Below are positions 44,525 through 54,557 of a DNA stretch of 64,000 bases, one piece after another (the stretch's first letter is position 1; each line of letters begins with the position of its first letter). The stretch covers positions 1 to 64,000 of the forward strand of contig CAWCHI010000007.1 in NCBI GenBank assembly GCA_963795335.1, given 5' to 3'. The notes below the pieces were generated by a model, which saw only the letters and a program-made list of their open reading frames with translations, made no database searches and had not been told where the DNA came from. The stretch is from Trebonia sp963795335. Lineage in GTDB: Bacteria > Actinomycetota > Actinomycetes > Streptosporangiales > Streptosporangiaceae. A program made the translations under genes and the position numbers.

Positions 44525-45770
44525 CCTGGTCGTCGAGCTGTATGGGACGCGAGCAGGGTCGCTCACGGGATCTTGGCGGACCTTCGATTTCCAGCCGGAT
44601 CTGTCCGCGGTGACCCGCTACGGCATCGACAGCCCCATCCTCTCGGTGGCGGTCCCCCTGACCGCGGTGCTTCCCCGGTCAGGCCGGGAGCGGCGACAGA
44701 ACTTCTTCCGGGAACTGCTACCGGAAGGCAGGATGCTCACCCGCCTCTCGCAGCAGGCCGGTGTGGCCGACCATGACGTCATCGGACTGCTGCGCGCCTA
44801 CGGCCGCGACGTCGCCGGCGCCCTGCAGATATGGGATCCCGACATGCCAGGCGAGCCGAAGCAGCCCGGGCTCGACCCGCTCTCGACGGCCGATGTGGCC
44901 CGACTGCTCGAGCACGTTCAGGACAATCCGCTGGGCAACAAGCCATCGGGCGGCAAGTCGTCACTCGCCGGGGTTCAGGACAAGATTGTCCTCGCCCGCA
45001 CCGGGAAACACTGGAACCGGGTCGTCGACGGCTGGCCGTCGACGCACATCCTCAAGCCGGAATCACGTGACTACCCCACGTCGATCTACGACGAGGAATA
45101 CGGCGCACGGTTCGCCCGGGCGGTCGGCCTCACCTCGTTCCCGACCTGGATCGAGGAGTTCGCGGAAGCACGGGCCGTCGTCATCGAACGTTACGACCGC
45201 TCCGCGCAGGCCCCCCAGGGGCGCATCCACCAGGAAGACTTCAACCAGGTTCTCGGCGCGGCCGGGAACGAGAAGTACCAGAAGTACGGCGGGAAGGTGA
45301 GCCTCGGACGCATCGCCCGTGTGTTCGCTGGTCACCGGGACCACGAGTCGCTGACCCGGTTCTTCAAGCTGGTGACCGTTTCCGTGGCAGTCGGCAACCT
45401 CGACCTGCACGCGAAGAACATCTCGCTCCTGCACCAGCCCGACGGGTCTATGACGCTGAGCCCCGCCTATGACGTGGTACCGCAAGCACATCAGAGCAAC
45501 GACGGCGAGGTGGCACTGGCGGTCCGCGGTGAGTACCGTCACGCAGCCATCACCCTGGACCATCTCATCGGAGAAGGGCGCGAGTGGGGACTGAGTGAGG
45601 CAAGCGCGATCGCGCAAGAAACACTCTCCGTGGTGCTGCAGCTGGCCGAGACGCAGCAGCCGCACGAGAGGGCCTACCCGGGGCTGGCCCGCGACATCAG
45701 GCGTTTCACCGCCAACCTGCTCAGCGGGCGGCCCGCGGGCGCCGGTGAGCGACCGCGGCAGAGCCGCTGA
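44517..45770 (+). CDS. hipA: HipA-like serine/threonine kinase toxin
   Basis: The 417-aa protein starts MADLVVELYGTRAGSLTGSW. It has RRQNFFRELLPEGRMLTRLS, the ATP loop GGKSSLAGVQDKIVLA, HILKPESRDYP, EEYGARFARAVGL, the catalytic loop VGNLDLHAKNISLLHQPDG and SPAYDVVPQAHQSNDGEVAL. All core HipA residues (catalytic Asp in NLDLHAKN, Mg Asp in PAYD) are present, and the length fits. In E. coli HipA phosphorylates glutamyl-tRNA synthetase and induces persistence; the target here is unproven. Coupled overlap with hipB indicates a functional toxin-antitoxin pair. Confidence 0.93.
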   Translation: MADLVVELYGTRAGSLTGSWRTFDFQPDLSAVTRYGIDSPILSVAVPLTAVLPRSGRERRQNFFRELLPEGRMLTRLSQQAGVADHDVIGLLRAYGRDVAGALQIWDPDMPGEPKQPGLDPLSTADVARLLEHVQDNPLGNKPSGGKSSLAGVQDKIVLARTGKHWNRVVDGWPSTHILKPESRDYPTSIYDEEYGARFARAVGLTSFPTWIEEFAEARAVVIERYDRSAQAPQGRIHQEDFNQVLGAAGNEKYQKYGGKVSLGRIARVFAGHRDHESLTRFFKLVTVSVAVGNLDLHAKNISLLHQPDGSMTLSPAYDVVPQAHQSNDGEVALAVRGEYRHAAITLDHLIGEGREWGLSEASAIAQETLSVVLQLAETQQPHERAYPGLARDIRRFTANLLSGRPAGAGERPRQSR

Positions 45771-45799
45771 GCGCCAGCGGGAGCGTATTCCTGCCGCCG

Positions 45800-46546
45800 T
45801 CAGGCGCTGCCGCCGATGAGGCGGCCGACGAAGTAGGTGACGGCGATGGCGAGCGCGCCGACCAGCAGCTGGCGCAGGCCCGACAGCGCCGCCGGGCGGC
45901 CGGTGAGCCGGCCCACGGCCACCCCGCCCGCCGTCAGCGCCGCCGCCGTCAGCACCAGGGTGACCCACAAGACGGTCGCGCCGAACAGGTACGGCAGCAG
46001 CGGCACCAGCGCGCAGGCTGAGAACGCGAGCAGCGACGAGCCGCCGGCCAGCAGCGGGGACGGCAGGTCGCCGGGGTCGACGCCAAGTTCCTGGCGGGTG
46101 TGCACCTGCAGCGCGGTATCCGGGTCGGCCGAGACGGCGGCGGCCATCCGGGCGGCCGTCTCGGGATCGGCCCCGTAGCCGCGGAAGTAACCCGCCAGCT
46201 CCTCCTCCTCGGCCGCCGGGAACGCCGCCAGCATCTGCTTCTCCAGCGAGACCTCGGCCGCGACGAGCTCGTTCTGGTTGGTGACCGAGATGTACTCGCC
46301 CGTGCCCATCGAGAACGCCCCTGCCACCAGGGAGGCCGCGCCGGTGAGGATGACGGTGTGGGCCGACACCCCGCCGCCGCCGAGCCCGGAGATCAGCGAG
46401 GCGTTGGTGACGAGCCCGTCGACCGCGCCGAACACGGTGGGGCGGAGCCAGCCGCCGGAGACGTCACGGTGCCGGTGCGACCAGCCCGCCGCCAGCGCCG
46501 CCCGGGCCGCCGACCCGGGCGGCCGCGGCGCCTCCTCCCTGGTCAT
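45800..46546 (-). CDS. VIT1/CCC1-family iron/manganese transporter
   Basis: The 248-aa protein starts MTREEAPRPPGSAARAALAA. It has RPTVFGAVDGLVTNASLISG, AGAFSMGTGEYISVTNQNEL and a cytoplasmic acidic insertion with AAEEEELAGYFRGYGADPET, then ALQVHTRQELGVDPGDLPSP and three further helices. The GAVDGLVTN and SMG.GEYIS blocks are diagnostic. The family moves Fe2+/Mn2+ out of the cytosol using protons. It is divergent from the next CDF gene, so two metal transporters share a promoter region. Confidence 0.93.
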   Translation of the reverse strand: MTREEAPRPPGSAARAALAAGWSHRHRDVSGGWLRPTVFGAVDGLVTNASLISGLGGGGVSAHTVILTGAASLVAGAFSMGTGEYISVTNQNELVAAEVSLEKQMLAAFPAAEEEELAGYFRGYGADPETAARMAAAVSADPDTALQVHTRQELGVDPGDLPSPLLAGGSSLLAFSACALVPLLPYLFGATVLWVTLVLTAAALTAGGVAVGRLTGRPAALSGLRQLLVGALAIAVTYFVGRLIGGSA

Positions 46547-46673
46547 GCCCCCAGGCTAACCCGGACCGCGCTGGCGGGCCAGCCAGGCCGGCGCCCGGCG
46601 CGGTGCGGCGCCGGGGTGACGGCGGTCACCCGGGTGACGGAGGGACGGGCGGTTTCAGCCGCTCTGTGGTGGT

Positions 46674-46679
46674 TAGTAC
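46674..46679 (+). promoter_or_regulatory. Putative -10 hexamer for leaderless CDF transcript
   Basis: TAGTAC (within TTAGTACA) ends 7 nt before GTG 46687, and no ribosome-binding site lies between. This supports GTG 46687 as the start. Confidence 0.4.
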
Positions 46680-46686
46680 AGCTGCG

Positions 46687-47685
46687 GTGACGACCCGTAA
46701 CGAGCACCAGGAAACCCGCCGGACCGTCATCGTCGCCGGGCTCGCGAACGTTGTCGTCGGCCTCGTCAAGCTGGCCGCCGGGATCATCAGCGGCTCCAGC
46801 GCGATGCTGGCCGAGGCGGCCCACTCGGCCGCCGACACCCTGGACCAGTTCTTCCTGCTGACCTCGCTGCGCCAGGCGGACCGGCCGGCCGACCGCGCCC
46901 ACCCGTTCGGGCACGGGCAAGAACGCTACTTCTGGTCGCTGCTGGCGGCGTTCGGCATCTTCATCGCCGGGGCCGGCTTCTCGGTCTTCGAGGGCATCCT
47001 CAGCATGCGCAGCACCTCCCACGAGAGCCCGCTGGCGGCCTACATCGCGCTCGGCGTGTCCGTCATCGCCGAGGGCACCTCCTTCGCCCGGGCCTACTCG
47101 CAGGTGCGGGCGGAGGCGAAGACCGAGCAGGAAGAGGTCCTGAGCCACGTCCGGGCCAGCCCGGACATCACCGTCAAGGTGGCCTTGTTCGAGGACAGCG
47201 CCGCCGTCGTCGGCCTCGTGTTCGCCGGCCTGGGCGTCGGCCTGACCCAGCTGACCGGCTCGAACGTGTGGAACGGGATCGGCTCGATCGCAATCGGGGG
47301 ACTGCTGATCTTCGTCGCGATCAGGCTCGGCCTTGACAGTAAGGAGCTGCTGATCGGGCGGTCCGCCTCGGCCGAGACCCTGGACCAGATCCGCGCCGTG
47401 ATCGAGGCCGAGCCGGGCGTGGACGAGCTGCTCGAGCTGCGCACCATGCACATGGGGCCGGACAGCCTCATCATCGCCGCCCGGGTGGCGCTCGAGGACG
47501 ACCTGCGGGCCGACCAGGCCGAAGACCTGGCCGACGACGTCGACCGTAAGCTCTCGGAACGGATCCCGCTGCAGCTCAACGTGTTCATCGACCCGACCCA
47601 GACCAGAGCGGCGCGGCCGCGGCAGCAGGACCCGCTGGCTCCCGCGCCGCCGCCGGCTCCGGCCGCGGGCCCCCGGACGCCGTAG
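46687..47685 (+). CDS. CDF-family cation transporter
   Basis: GTG 46687 starts VTTRNEHQETRRTVIVAGLA, then SSAMLAEAAHSAADTLDQFF (metal-site H/D), PADRAHPFGHGQERYFWSLL, KVALFEDSAAVVGLVFAGLG and the cytoplasmic domain EAEPGVDELLELRTMHMGPD. The length is 332 aa with a Pro/Ala-rich tail. The HSAAD and LFEDSAA sites place it in the broad CDF family; in the second site E-D replaces the common H-x3-D. It lacks the His-rich N-terminus of the other CDF gene in this window. The likely substrate is Zn, Fe or Mn. Confidence 0.9.
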   Translation: MTTRNEHQETRRTVIVAGLANVVVGLVKLAAGIISGSSAMLAEAAHSAADTLDQFFLLTSLRQADRPADRAHPFGHGQERYFWSLLAAFGIFIAGAGFSVFEGILSMRSTSHESPLAAYIALGVSVIAEGTSFARAYSQVRAEAKTEQEEVLSHVRASPDITVKVALFEDSAAVVGLVFAGLGVGLTQLTGSNVWNGIGSIAIGGLLIFVAIRLGLDSKELLIGRSASAETLDQIRAVIEAEPGVDELLELRTMHMGPDSLIIAARVALEDDLRADQAEDLADDVDRKLSERIPLQLNVFIDPTQTRAARPRQQDPLAPAPPPAPAAGPRTP

Positions 47686-47858
47686 CCGGAGCGGGTTTGC
47701 GCCGCCTGCGATTAGTGGGCCCGGTTTCGGTGTGATTACATTCGCCCCAGGGCGTGCGGTCCGGGCTTAGCGGGAGGAGCCCGGAGAAGTCAGCCGCCCC
47801 GGCTATGCTTTCCCGACCGTGACAGAGGCAGCGGCGGACCAGCCGGTTCCCCGGTGGA

Positions 47859-49036
47859 TTGGCAGCGATGGCAGCAAATACCGAGCAGGTGCAGGTCCTG
47901 CTGATCGAGGATGACGACGGGGACGCCTTCCTGGTCGAGGAACTGCTCCAGGAGGCGGGCACCGGGGTCGCGGTGCAGCGCGCACGGACGCTCGCCGACG
48001 CGGGCAAGCTTGTCCCTGATGCGGCCTGCGTGCTGCTCGACCTCGGCCTGCCCGACTCCCAGGGGCTGAACGGCCTGCGCCGGCTGCTCGAGCAGGAGCC
48101 GGACACCACCATCGTGGTCCTCACCGGGGTGTCGGATGAGTACCTGGGAGAGGAGGCAGTGCGGGCCGGCGCCCAGGACTACCTGGCCAAGGGCGACCTG
48201 GCGGGCAAGACCCTGAACCGGGTGATCCGCTACGCGGTGGAGCGGCGCCGCCGGGCCGAGGCCCAGCGGCAGCTGCACGCCGCTCAGGTCAGCGCCCGGG
48301 AGAACGCCCGCGTGGAGCGCGGCCTGCTGCCGTCGCCGGTGCTGCAGGACCCGCGGGTGAGCGTCGCCGCCCGGTACCGGGCGGGCGGCCTGCAGCGGCT
48401 GCTCGGCGGCGACTTCTACGACTTGGTGGAGGCGCCTGACGGCTGGGTCCACGCGCTGATCGGCGACGTCTGCGGGCACGGGCCGGCCGAGGCGGCCCTT
48501 GGGGTGTGCCTGCGGGTCGCCTGGCGCGCCCTGGTGCTGGCGGGACAGGCGCCGGCCGACGTGCTGTCCGCCGTCCAGCTTGTCCTCCAGCACGAGCAGC
48601 AGGAAGATGCCATGTTCGCCACCGTGTGCATGCTGTCGGTGGCTCCCGGGCGGCGCCGCGGCGTGCTGCGGCTGGCCGGCCACCCGGCCCCGCTGCTGGT
48701 CACGACCTCCGGGGTGACCGAGCTGAGCGCCCCCGCGTGCCCGCCCGCGGGGCTCAACGAGACCGGCGGCTGGCCCGGGCGCGAGGTCGAGCTGGGCGAG
48801 CGCTGGTCGCTGCTGCTGTACACCGACGGGCTGATCGAGGGGCGGGTCAACCGCAGCCACGACCGGCTGGGCACAGAGGGACTGATGAGCCTGGTCGGCG
48901 CTCTGCTGGGCCCGGCCCCGCTGGACCCGGGCCGGGCCAGCCAGGAAGGGCTGCTGCGCGAGCTGATTGAGCAGGTCCGCGCGCTCAACGACGGCGACCT
49001 GAACGACGACGTCGCCGTGCTCGGCCTGGGGTACGC

Positions 49037-49040
<4 letters not shown>
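47859..49040 (+). CDS. Response regulator with PP2C (SpoIIE/RsbU-type) phosphatase output
   Basis: TTG 47859 or ATG 47868 starts the receiver: QVQVLLIEDDDGDAFLVEEL, CVLLDLGLPDSQGLNGLRRL (phospho-Asp about residue 59), VVLTGVSDEYLGEEAVRAGA and QDYLAKGDL. A coiled linker leads to the phosphatase: RYRAGGLQRLLGGDFYDLVE, ALIGDVCGHGPAEAALGVCL, LLLYTDGLIEGRVN and DDVAVLGLGYA. Metal-binding Asp residues are intact. It probably dephosphorylates an anti-sigma-factor antagonist. A TATGCT hexamer at 47804-47809 is a likely promoter. Its stop overlaps the histidine kinase start. Confidence 0.92.
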
Positions 49041-50666
<1,626 letters not shown>

Positions 50667-50683
<17 letters not shown>

Positions 50684-51110
50684 CCTCGCGCCGATCGACG
50701 TGCTGCTGGTGGAAGATGACGAGGGCGACGTCCTGATGACCAGGGAAGCGTTCGAGTTCTACAAGATCCGCAACACCCTGCACGTGGTCAGCGACGGCGA
50801 GCAGGCCCTGCAGTTCCTGCACCGGGCCGCCCCCTACGAGGACGCGCCGCGGCCCGGGCTGATCCTGCTCGACGTCAACCTGCCCCGGGTGAGCGGCTTC
50901 GAGGTGCTGACCGAGCTGAAGAAGGACCCTGAGCTGCTGGACGTCCCGGTCGTCATGCTGACCACGTCCCAGGCCGAGGAGGACATCCTGCGCAGCTACA
51001 AGCTGCACGCCAACGCCTACGTGAGCAAGCCGGTCGACTTCGACGGCTTCACCGCGGCGATCCGGCAGATCGACGACTTCTTCCTCACCCTGGTCCAGCT
51101 GCCGCGCTGA
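50667..51110 (+). CDS. Single-domain response regulator (Rcp1-like)
   Basis: The 147-aa receiver starts MDLRGDLAPIDVLLVEDDEG. It has DVLMTREAFEFYKIRNTLHV, LILLDVNLPRVSGFEVLTEL (phospho-Asp about residue 69), VPVVMLTTSQAEEDILRSYK and ANAYVSKPVDFDGFTAAIRQ. There is no output domain. The F..YKI..tLHVV.DGeqAL..L block is typical of Rcp1/CheY-like partners of phytochrome-type kinases. It overlaps the kinase gene by 17 bp and is surely its phosphate acceptor. Confidence 0.95.
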
Positions 51111-51139
51111 ACCCGGGCTGACGCCCCCGTCTTACGAAA

Positions 51140-51180
51140 CAGCGCACCGCTGGTTACATTGTGTGTAACCGTAGGCGCTG
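51140..51180. other. Extended hairpin between receiver and c-di-GMP gene
   Basis: An inner perfect stem GGTTAC/GTAACC (51152-51157 and 51165-51170) is nested in an outer stem CAGCGC/GCGCTG (51140-51145 and 51175-51180). It lies 30 bp after the receiver stop and 28 bp before the EAL-GGDEF start. It could be a terminator, an operator or a leader structure. No U-tract follows. Confidence 0.5.
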
Positions 51181-51208
51181 GTGTTAAGCGAGGGGACGAC
51201 ACCGAGGA

Positions 51209-53698
51209 ATGGCATTCGAAGCCGGCCACCTGGCGGCACGACTGCAGGCCGAGTTTCCCCGCGCGCTGCGCGCCGGGGAAATAGTCGGCTATTTTCAACC
51301 CGAACTTGAGCTGTCCACCGGGCGGCTGGTGGCGGCCGAACTGCTCGCCCGCTGGGAGCACCCCGAGCTCGGCCTCCTCCCGCCATCGGCCTTCGTCACC
51401 GTGGCCGAGCGACTGGGCCTGATGCGCGAGCTGAGCCTCTGCATGGTGCGGCAGGCGCTGGTGCAGCACCGCACCTGGGTGGCGGCCGGGTGGGTGGTCC
51501 CGGTCTCGGTCAACATCGGCCCGAGCTGCGTATCCGACCCCGGTTTCCCCGCGGCGGTGGCCGAGCTGCTGGCCGCGGAACAGGTCCCCGGGCAGATGCT
51601 GGCCCTGGAGGTCAGCGAGGAGACCGGGACGACCGCCGCCAGCACCCGCTTCTTCGCCGAGCTGGCCGAGACCGGGGTGCGGGTCTCGCTGGACGACTTC
51701 GGCACCGGCTTCGCCTCGCTGGAGAGCCTCGGCGGGTGGCCGGTCAACGAGCTCAAGCTCGACCGCTCGATCGTCCGCCCGATCATCAGCAGCGCCAGCT
51801 TCCGCACGATCGTCCGCACCACCATCGACCTCGCCCACCAGCTCGGGGCCAAGGTGGTGGGCGAAGGGGTGGAGTCGGCCGCCATCGCCTCGGAGCTGCG
51901 CGCCCTCGGGTGCGACACCGGCCAGGGATTCTTCCTCGGCCGCCCGATGCCGTCGGCCACGTTCACCGAGTGGATGCGCGACCCCCTCCGGCTGCCGGCC
52001 CGGCTGGAGGCGGCCGGGTACCCCACGGCCGTCGCGCCGTCGCCCGGGGCCGACCCCCGCGGGCTGCCCGACCGGGTCGCCGCGGCCGGGGCCAGCCTGG
52101 TGCGGCGGGTCGTGCAGCCAGCCGGCGGCTGGACGCTCGCCACCGCGCTGCTGCTGCTGGCGGTCTACGGGCTGTGGCAGGTCTTCCGCTGGGGCGGCCG
52201 CGAGCACCAGGCGCTGATCGGTGACCTCGCGTTCGTCCCGGTCAACGGGACCGCGTCGATTCTCGCGTGGCGGGCCTCGCGGCGAACCGACCTCGGCCAG
52301 CAGACCAGCCGGGCGTGGCGCCTGCTGTCGGCCGCGCTGGCCGTCTACCTGCTGGGCGACGTCCTGCAGCTGGTGTACGAGAACGTGCTCCACGAACGGG
52401 CCTACCCAACCTGGGCCGACGCCGCCTACCTGGCCTTCTACGTGCTCGCCAGCTGCGGGCTGCTCTCCTTCCCCAGCCGCTCCCCCGGCCGCCAGCGATC
52501 ACGGGCCGAGCGGCTGCGGCTGCTGCTGGACATGGGGGCGGTGTTCATCGGCGGGGCAGTGCTGATCTGGTACACCGCCCTCGGCCCGGCGGTCAAGTCC
52601 GGGCCCCACTTCGACCTGTTCAACCTGGTCACCTACGCCTACCCGGTCGGCGACCTGCTGCTGCTGTTCGGGGTGCTGGCGGTGCTGTGGCGCGGGGTGC
52701 CGCAGCCGAGCGTGCTGCCGCTGCGCATCTTCGCCGTCGGCATGCTGGTCTTCATCGCGGCCGATCTCACCTACGACTACATCACCGTCCACTCGACCTA
52801 CCTCGGCGGCGACCCGGTCGACATGCTGTGGATGACCGCGGTGACGATCGTCTCGCTCGCGGCGGCCAGCCAGGCTCGCACCCGCCCGGGCGGCGGCACC
52901 GCGGCCGTGCCGCCCTGGCCGGCCGAGGACCGGCCCTCCCTCGTGCCCTATCTCGCCCTGGTCGCCAGCTTCGCCCTGGTCGCCGTCATCGGGCTCCGCA
53001 GCGTCGCCTTCGACCCGCTCGGCGGCATCCTCCTCGGGGCCCTGCTGCTGACCCTGCTCGTCACCACCCGCCAGTACATGGCGCTGCGCGACTACGGGCG
53101 ACTGGCCGCCCGGTACCGGGACCTGGCCTCCATCGACGGCGTCACCGGGCTGTACAACCGGCGCCACTTCATGGACACCGCCGAGGCCGCGTTCGCCCAC
53201 GCCCAGCGGGTCGGCCAGCCGTTCGCCGCGCTGATGATCGACGTCGACAACTTCAAGCAGATCAACGACGTGCACGGGCACGTGGCGGGCGACGGGGTGC
53301 TGGCCGAGCTGGCCGAGACGTGCCGGGAGTACGTCCGGCCGGAAGACATCGTGGGCCGCTACGGCGGCGACGAGTTCATCATCATGGTCCCCGGCATCAC
53401 CACCCTGCGCGCGATCCAGCTCGCCGAGCAGCTGACCCACCCGGCCACCGCCGCCCTCGGCCGCGACGGCCAGCCGCTGGACTACAGCGTGAGCGTCGGC
53501 ATCTCCGAGTGCCAGCCCGGGGCCCCCCTGTCGCTCCTGCTGATGCACGCCGACCTGGCCATGTACGAGGCCAAGCAGGCGGGCGGCGGCACCTGGCGCA
53601 TCTTCGGCGACGCCGCCCGGGCCGAGCAGCAGATCACGCCGGCCGGAGGGGTGGCGATCAGCCCGAGGCGGCGGGAAAGCGGCCTCCGTTCGGACTGA
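51209..53698 (+). CDS. EAL-membrane-GGDEF c-di-GMP signalling protein
   Basis: The 829-aa protein starts MAFEAGHLAARLQAEFPRAL. The EAL domain is N-terminal: GYFQPELELSTGRLVAAELL, VSVNIGPSCVSDPGFPAAVA, VSLDDFGTGFASLESLGGWP and KVVGEGVESAAIASELRALG. The signature Glu is in ELLARW, and DDFGTG and GEGVES are intact. About nine membrane helices follow (residues 300-630). The C-terminal GGDEF domain has IDGVTGLYNRRHFMDTAEAA, LMIDVDNFKQINDVHGHVAG and VGRYGGDEFIIMVPGI. Both active sites look complete, so it could make or break c-di-GMP. The EAL-first, GGDEF-last order across a membrane block is unusual. Confidence 0.93.
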   Translation: MAFEAGHLAARLQAEFPRALRAGEIVGYFQPELELSTGRLVAAELLARWEHPELGLLPPSAFVTVAERLGLMRELSLCMVRQALVQHRTWVAAGWVVPVSVNIGPSCVSDPGFPAAVAELLAAEQVPGQMLALEVSEETGTTAASTRFFAELAETGVRVSLDDFGTGFASLESLGGWPVNELKLDRSIVRPIISSASFRTIVRTTIDLAHQLGAKVVGEGVESAAIASELRALGCDTGQGFFLGRPMPSATFTEWMRDPLRLPARLEAAGYPTAVAPSPGADPRGLPDRVAAAGASLVRRVVQPAGGWTLATALLLLAVYGLWQVFRWGGREHQALIGDLAFVPVNGTASILAWRASRRTDLGQQTSRAWRLLSAALAVYLLGDVLQLVYENVLHERAYPTWADAAYLAFYVLASCGLLSFPSRSPGRQRSRAERLRLLLDMGAVFIGGAVLIWYTALGPAVKSGPHFDLFNLVTYAYPVGDLLLLFGVLAVLWRGVPQPSVLPLRIFAVGMLVFIAADLTYDYITVHSTYLGGDPVDMLWMTAVTIVSLAAASQARTRPGGGTAAVPPWPAEDRPSLVPYLALVASFALVAVIGLRSVAFDPLGGILLGALLLTLLVTTRQYMALRDYGRLAARYRDLASIDGVTGLYNRRHFMDTAEAAFAHAQRVGQPFAALMIDVDNFKQINDVHGHVAGDGVLAELAETCREYVRPEDIVGRYGGDEFIIMVPGITTLRAIQLAEQLTHPATAALGRDGQPLDYSVSVGISECQPGAPLSLLLMHADLAMYEAKQAGGGTWRIFGDAARAEQQITPAGGVAISPRRRESGLRSD

Positions 53699-53790
53699 TC
53701 TGTTCGATTTATCCGCACGAAGTCGGGCTCCGCTGGCCCGGCGCACGGGCCCTGGTTTGGGTGGCAAGGCCGCGGGCAGCAAGCCACAGC

Positions 53791-54531
53791 GTGGACGATG
53801 ACCGGGTCGCAGACGACCTCGCCAAGCGGATCGACGACGTCACCCGCCAGCTGGCGGACCTGGACGAGCTGCTCGGGTCGGGCGAGGAACTGAACCGGCT
53901 CCTGCAGGTCACCGCGGACCAGGTGGCGGCCGGGGTGCCGGGGGCGGACATGGTCAGCGTCAGCGTGCTGCGGGGTGAGTCCGCGCAGACGGTCGCGGCG
54001 ACCAGCGACCGGGTGGTGTCCATCGACCATGATCAGTACGCGGCCGGGGACGGGCCGTGCCTGGAGGCAGCCCGCACCCGCGAGGTGACCCGCACCGGGG
54101 TGACCGAGGCCGAGGAGCGCTGGCCCGTCTTCGCCCGCAGCGCCGAGGCGGCCGGGGTACGCAGCTACCTGGCCTTCCCGGTGATCATCGGGGAGGAGTT
54201 CGCCGGCTCGCTCAACCTCTACAGCGAGCAGCCGCACGGCTTCGCCGACTTCGACGTCGCCCTGCTGCGCCTGCACGTGAGCGTGGCCAGCGCCGCCATC
54301 GCCAGCGACCGCCGCCACGCCGACGCCCGCCGGGTCGCCCGGCAGCTGACCGAGGCGCTGGAGTCCAGGGCGGTGATCGACCAGGCCGTCGGGATGCTGA
54401 TGGCCTGGACCGGCAGCACCGCCGAGCAGGCGTTCGCCGAGCTCGCCCGGCAGTCGCAGAACACCAACGTCAAGCTGCGCGAGATCGCCGTCCGGCTGGT
54501 GACCACCCGCCGCCGCCCGCCGCGGGCCTGA
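53791..54531 (+). CDS. GAF-ANTAR antitermination regulator
   Basis: GTG 53791 (GTG 53761 is also in frame) starts VDDDRVADDLAKRIDDVTRQ. The GAF domain has LNRLLQVTADQVAAGVPGAD, DQYAAGDGPCLEAARTREVT, YLAFPVIIGEEFAGSLNLYS and FADFDVALLRLHVSVASAAI. The ANTAR domain has ALESRAVIDQAVGMLMAWTG and AEQAFAELARQSQNTNVKLR, then EIAVRLV. It binds paired RNA hairpins to block termination once a ligand or partner occupies the GAF domain. It lies downstream of the c-di-GMP gene; the RNA target is unknown. Confidence 0.93.
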   Translation: MDDDRVADDLAKRIDDVTRQLADLDELLGSGEELNRLLQVTADQVAAGVPGADMVSVSVLRGESAQTVAATSDRVVSIDHDQYAAGDGPCLEAARTREVTRTGVTEAEERWPVFARSAEAAGVRSYLAFPVIIGEEFAGSLNLYSEQPHGFADFDVALLRLHVSVASAAIASDRRHADARRVARQLTEALESRAVIDQAVGMLMAWTGSTAEQAFAELARQSQNTNVKLREIAVRLVTTRRRPPRA

Positions 54532-54557
54532 CCGCCGGCCGATGGCATCATGGGGTC

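Noticed and set aside
51140..51180. Possible c-di-GMP riboswitch before the EAL-GGDEF gene
   Set aside because: The element is too short and lacks the conserved GGxCACGCA/GCAAA core; it is a simple nested hairpin.
52267..54531. Long plus-strand frame spanning the EAL-GGDEF gene and the GAF-ANTAR gene
   Set aside because: Residues before 53791 are an Arg/Pro/Gly-rich shadow of the EAL-GGDEF gene in another frame; only the GAF-ANTAR part is real.
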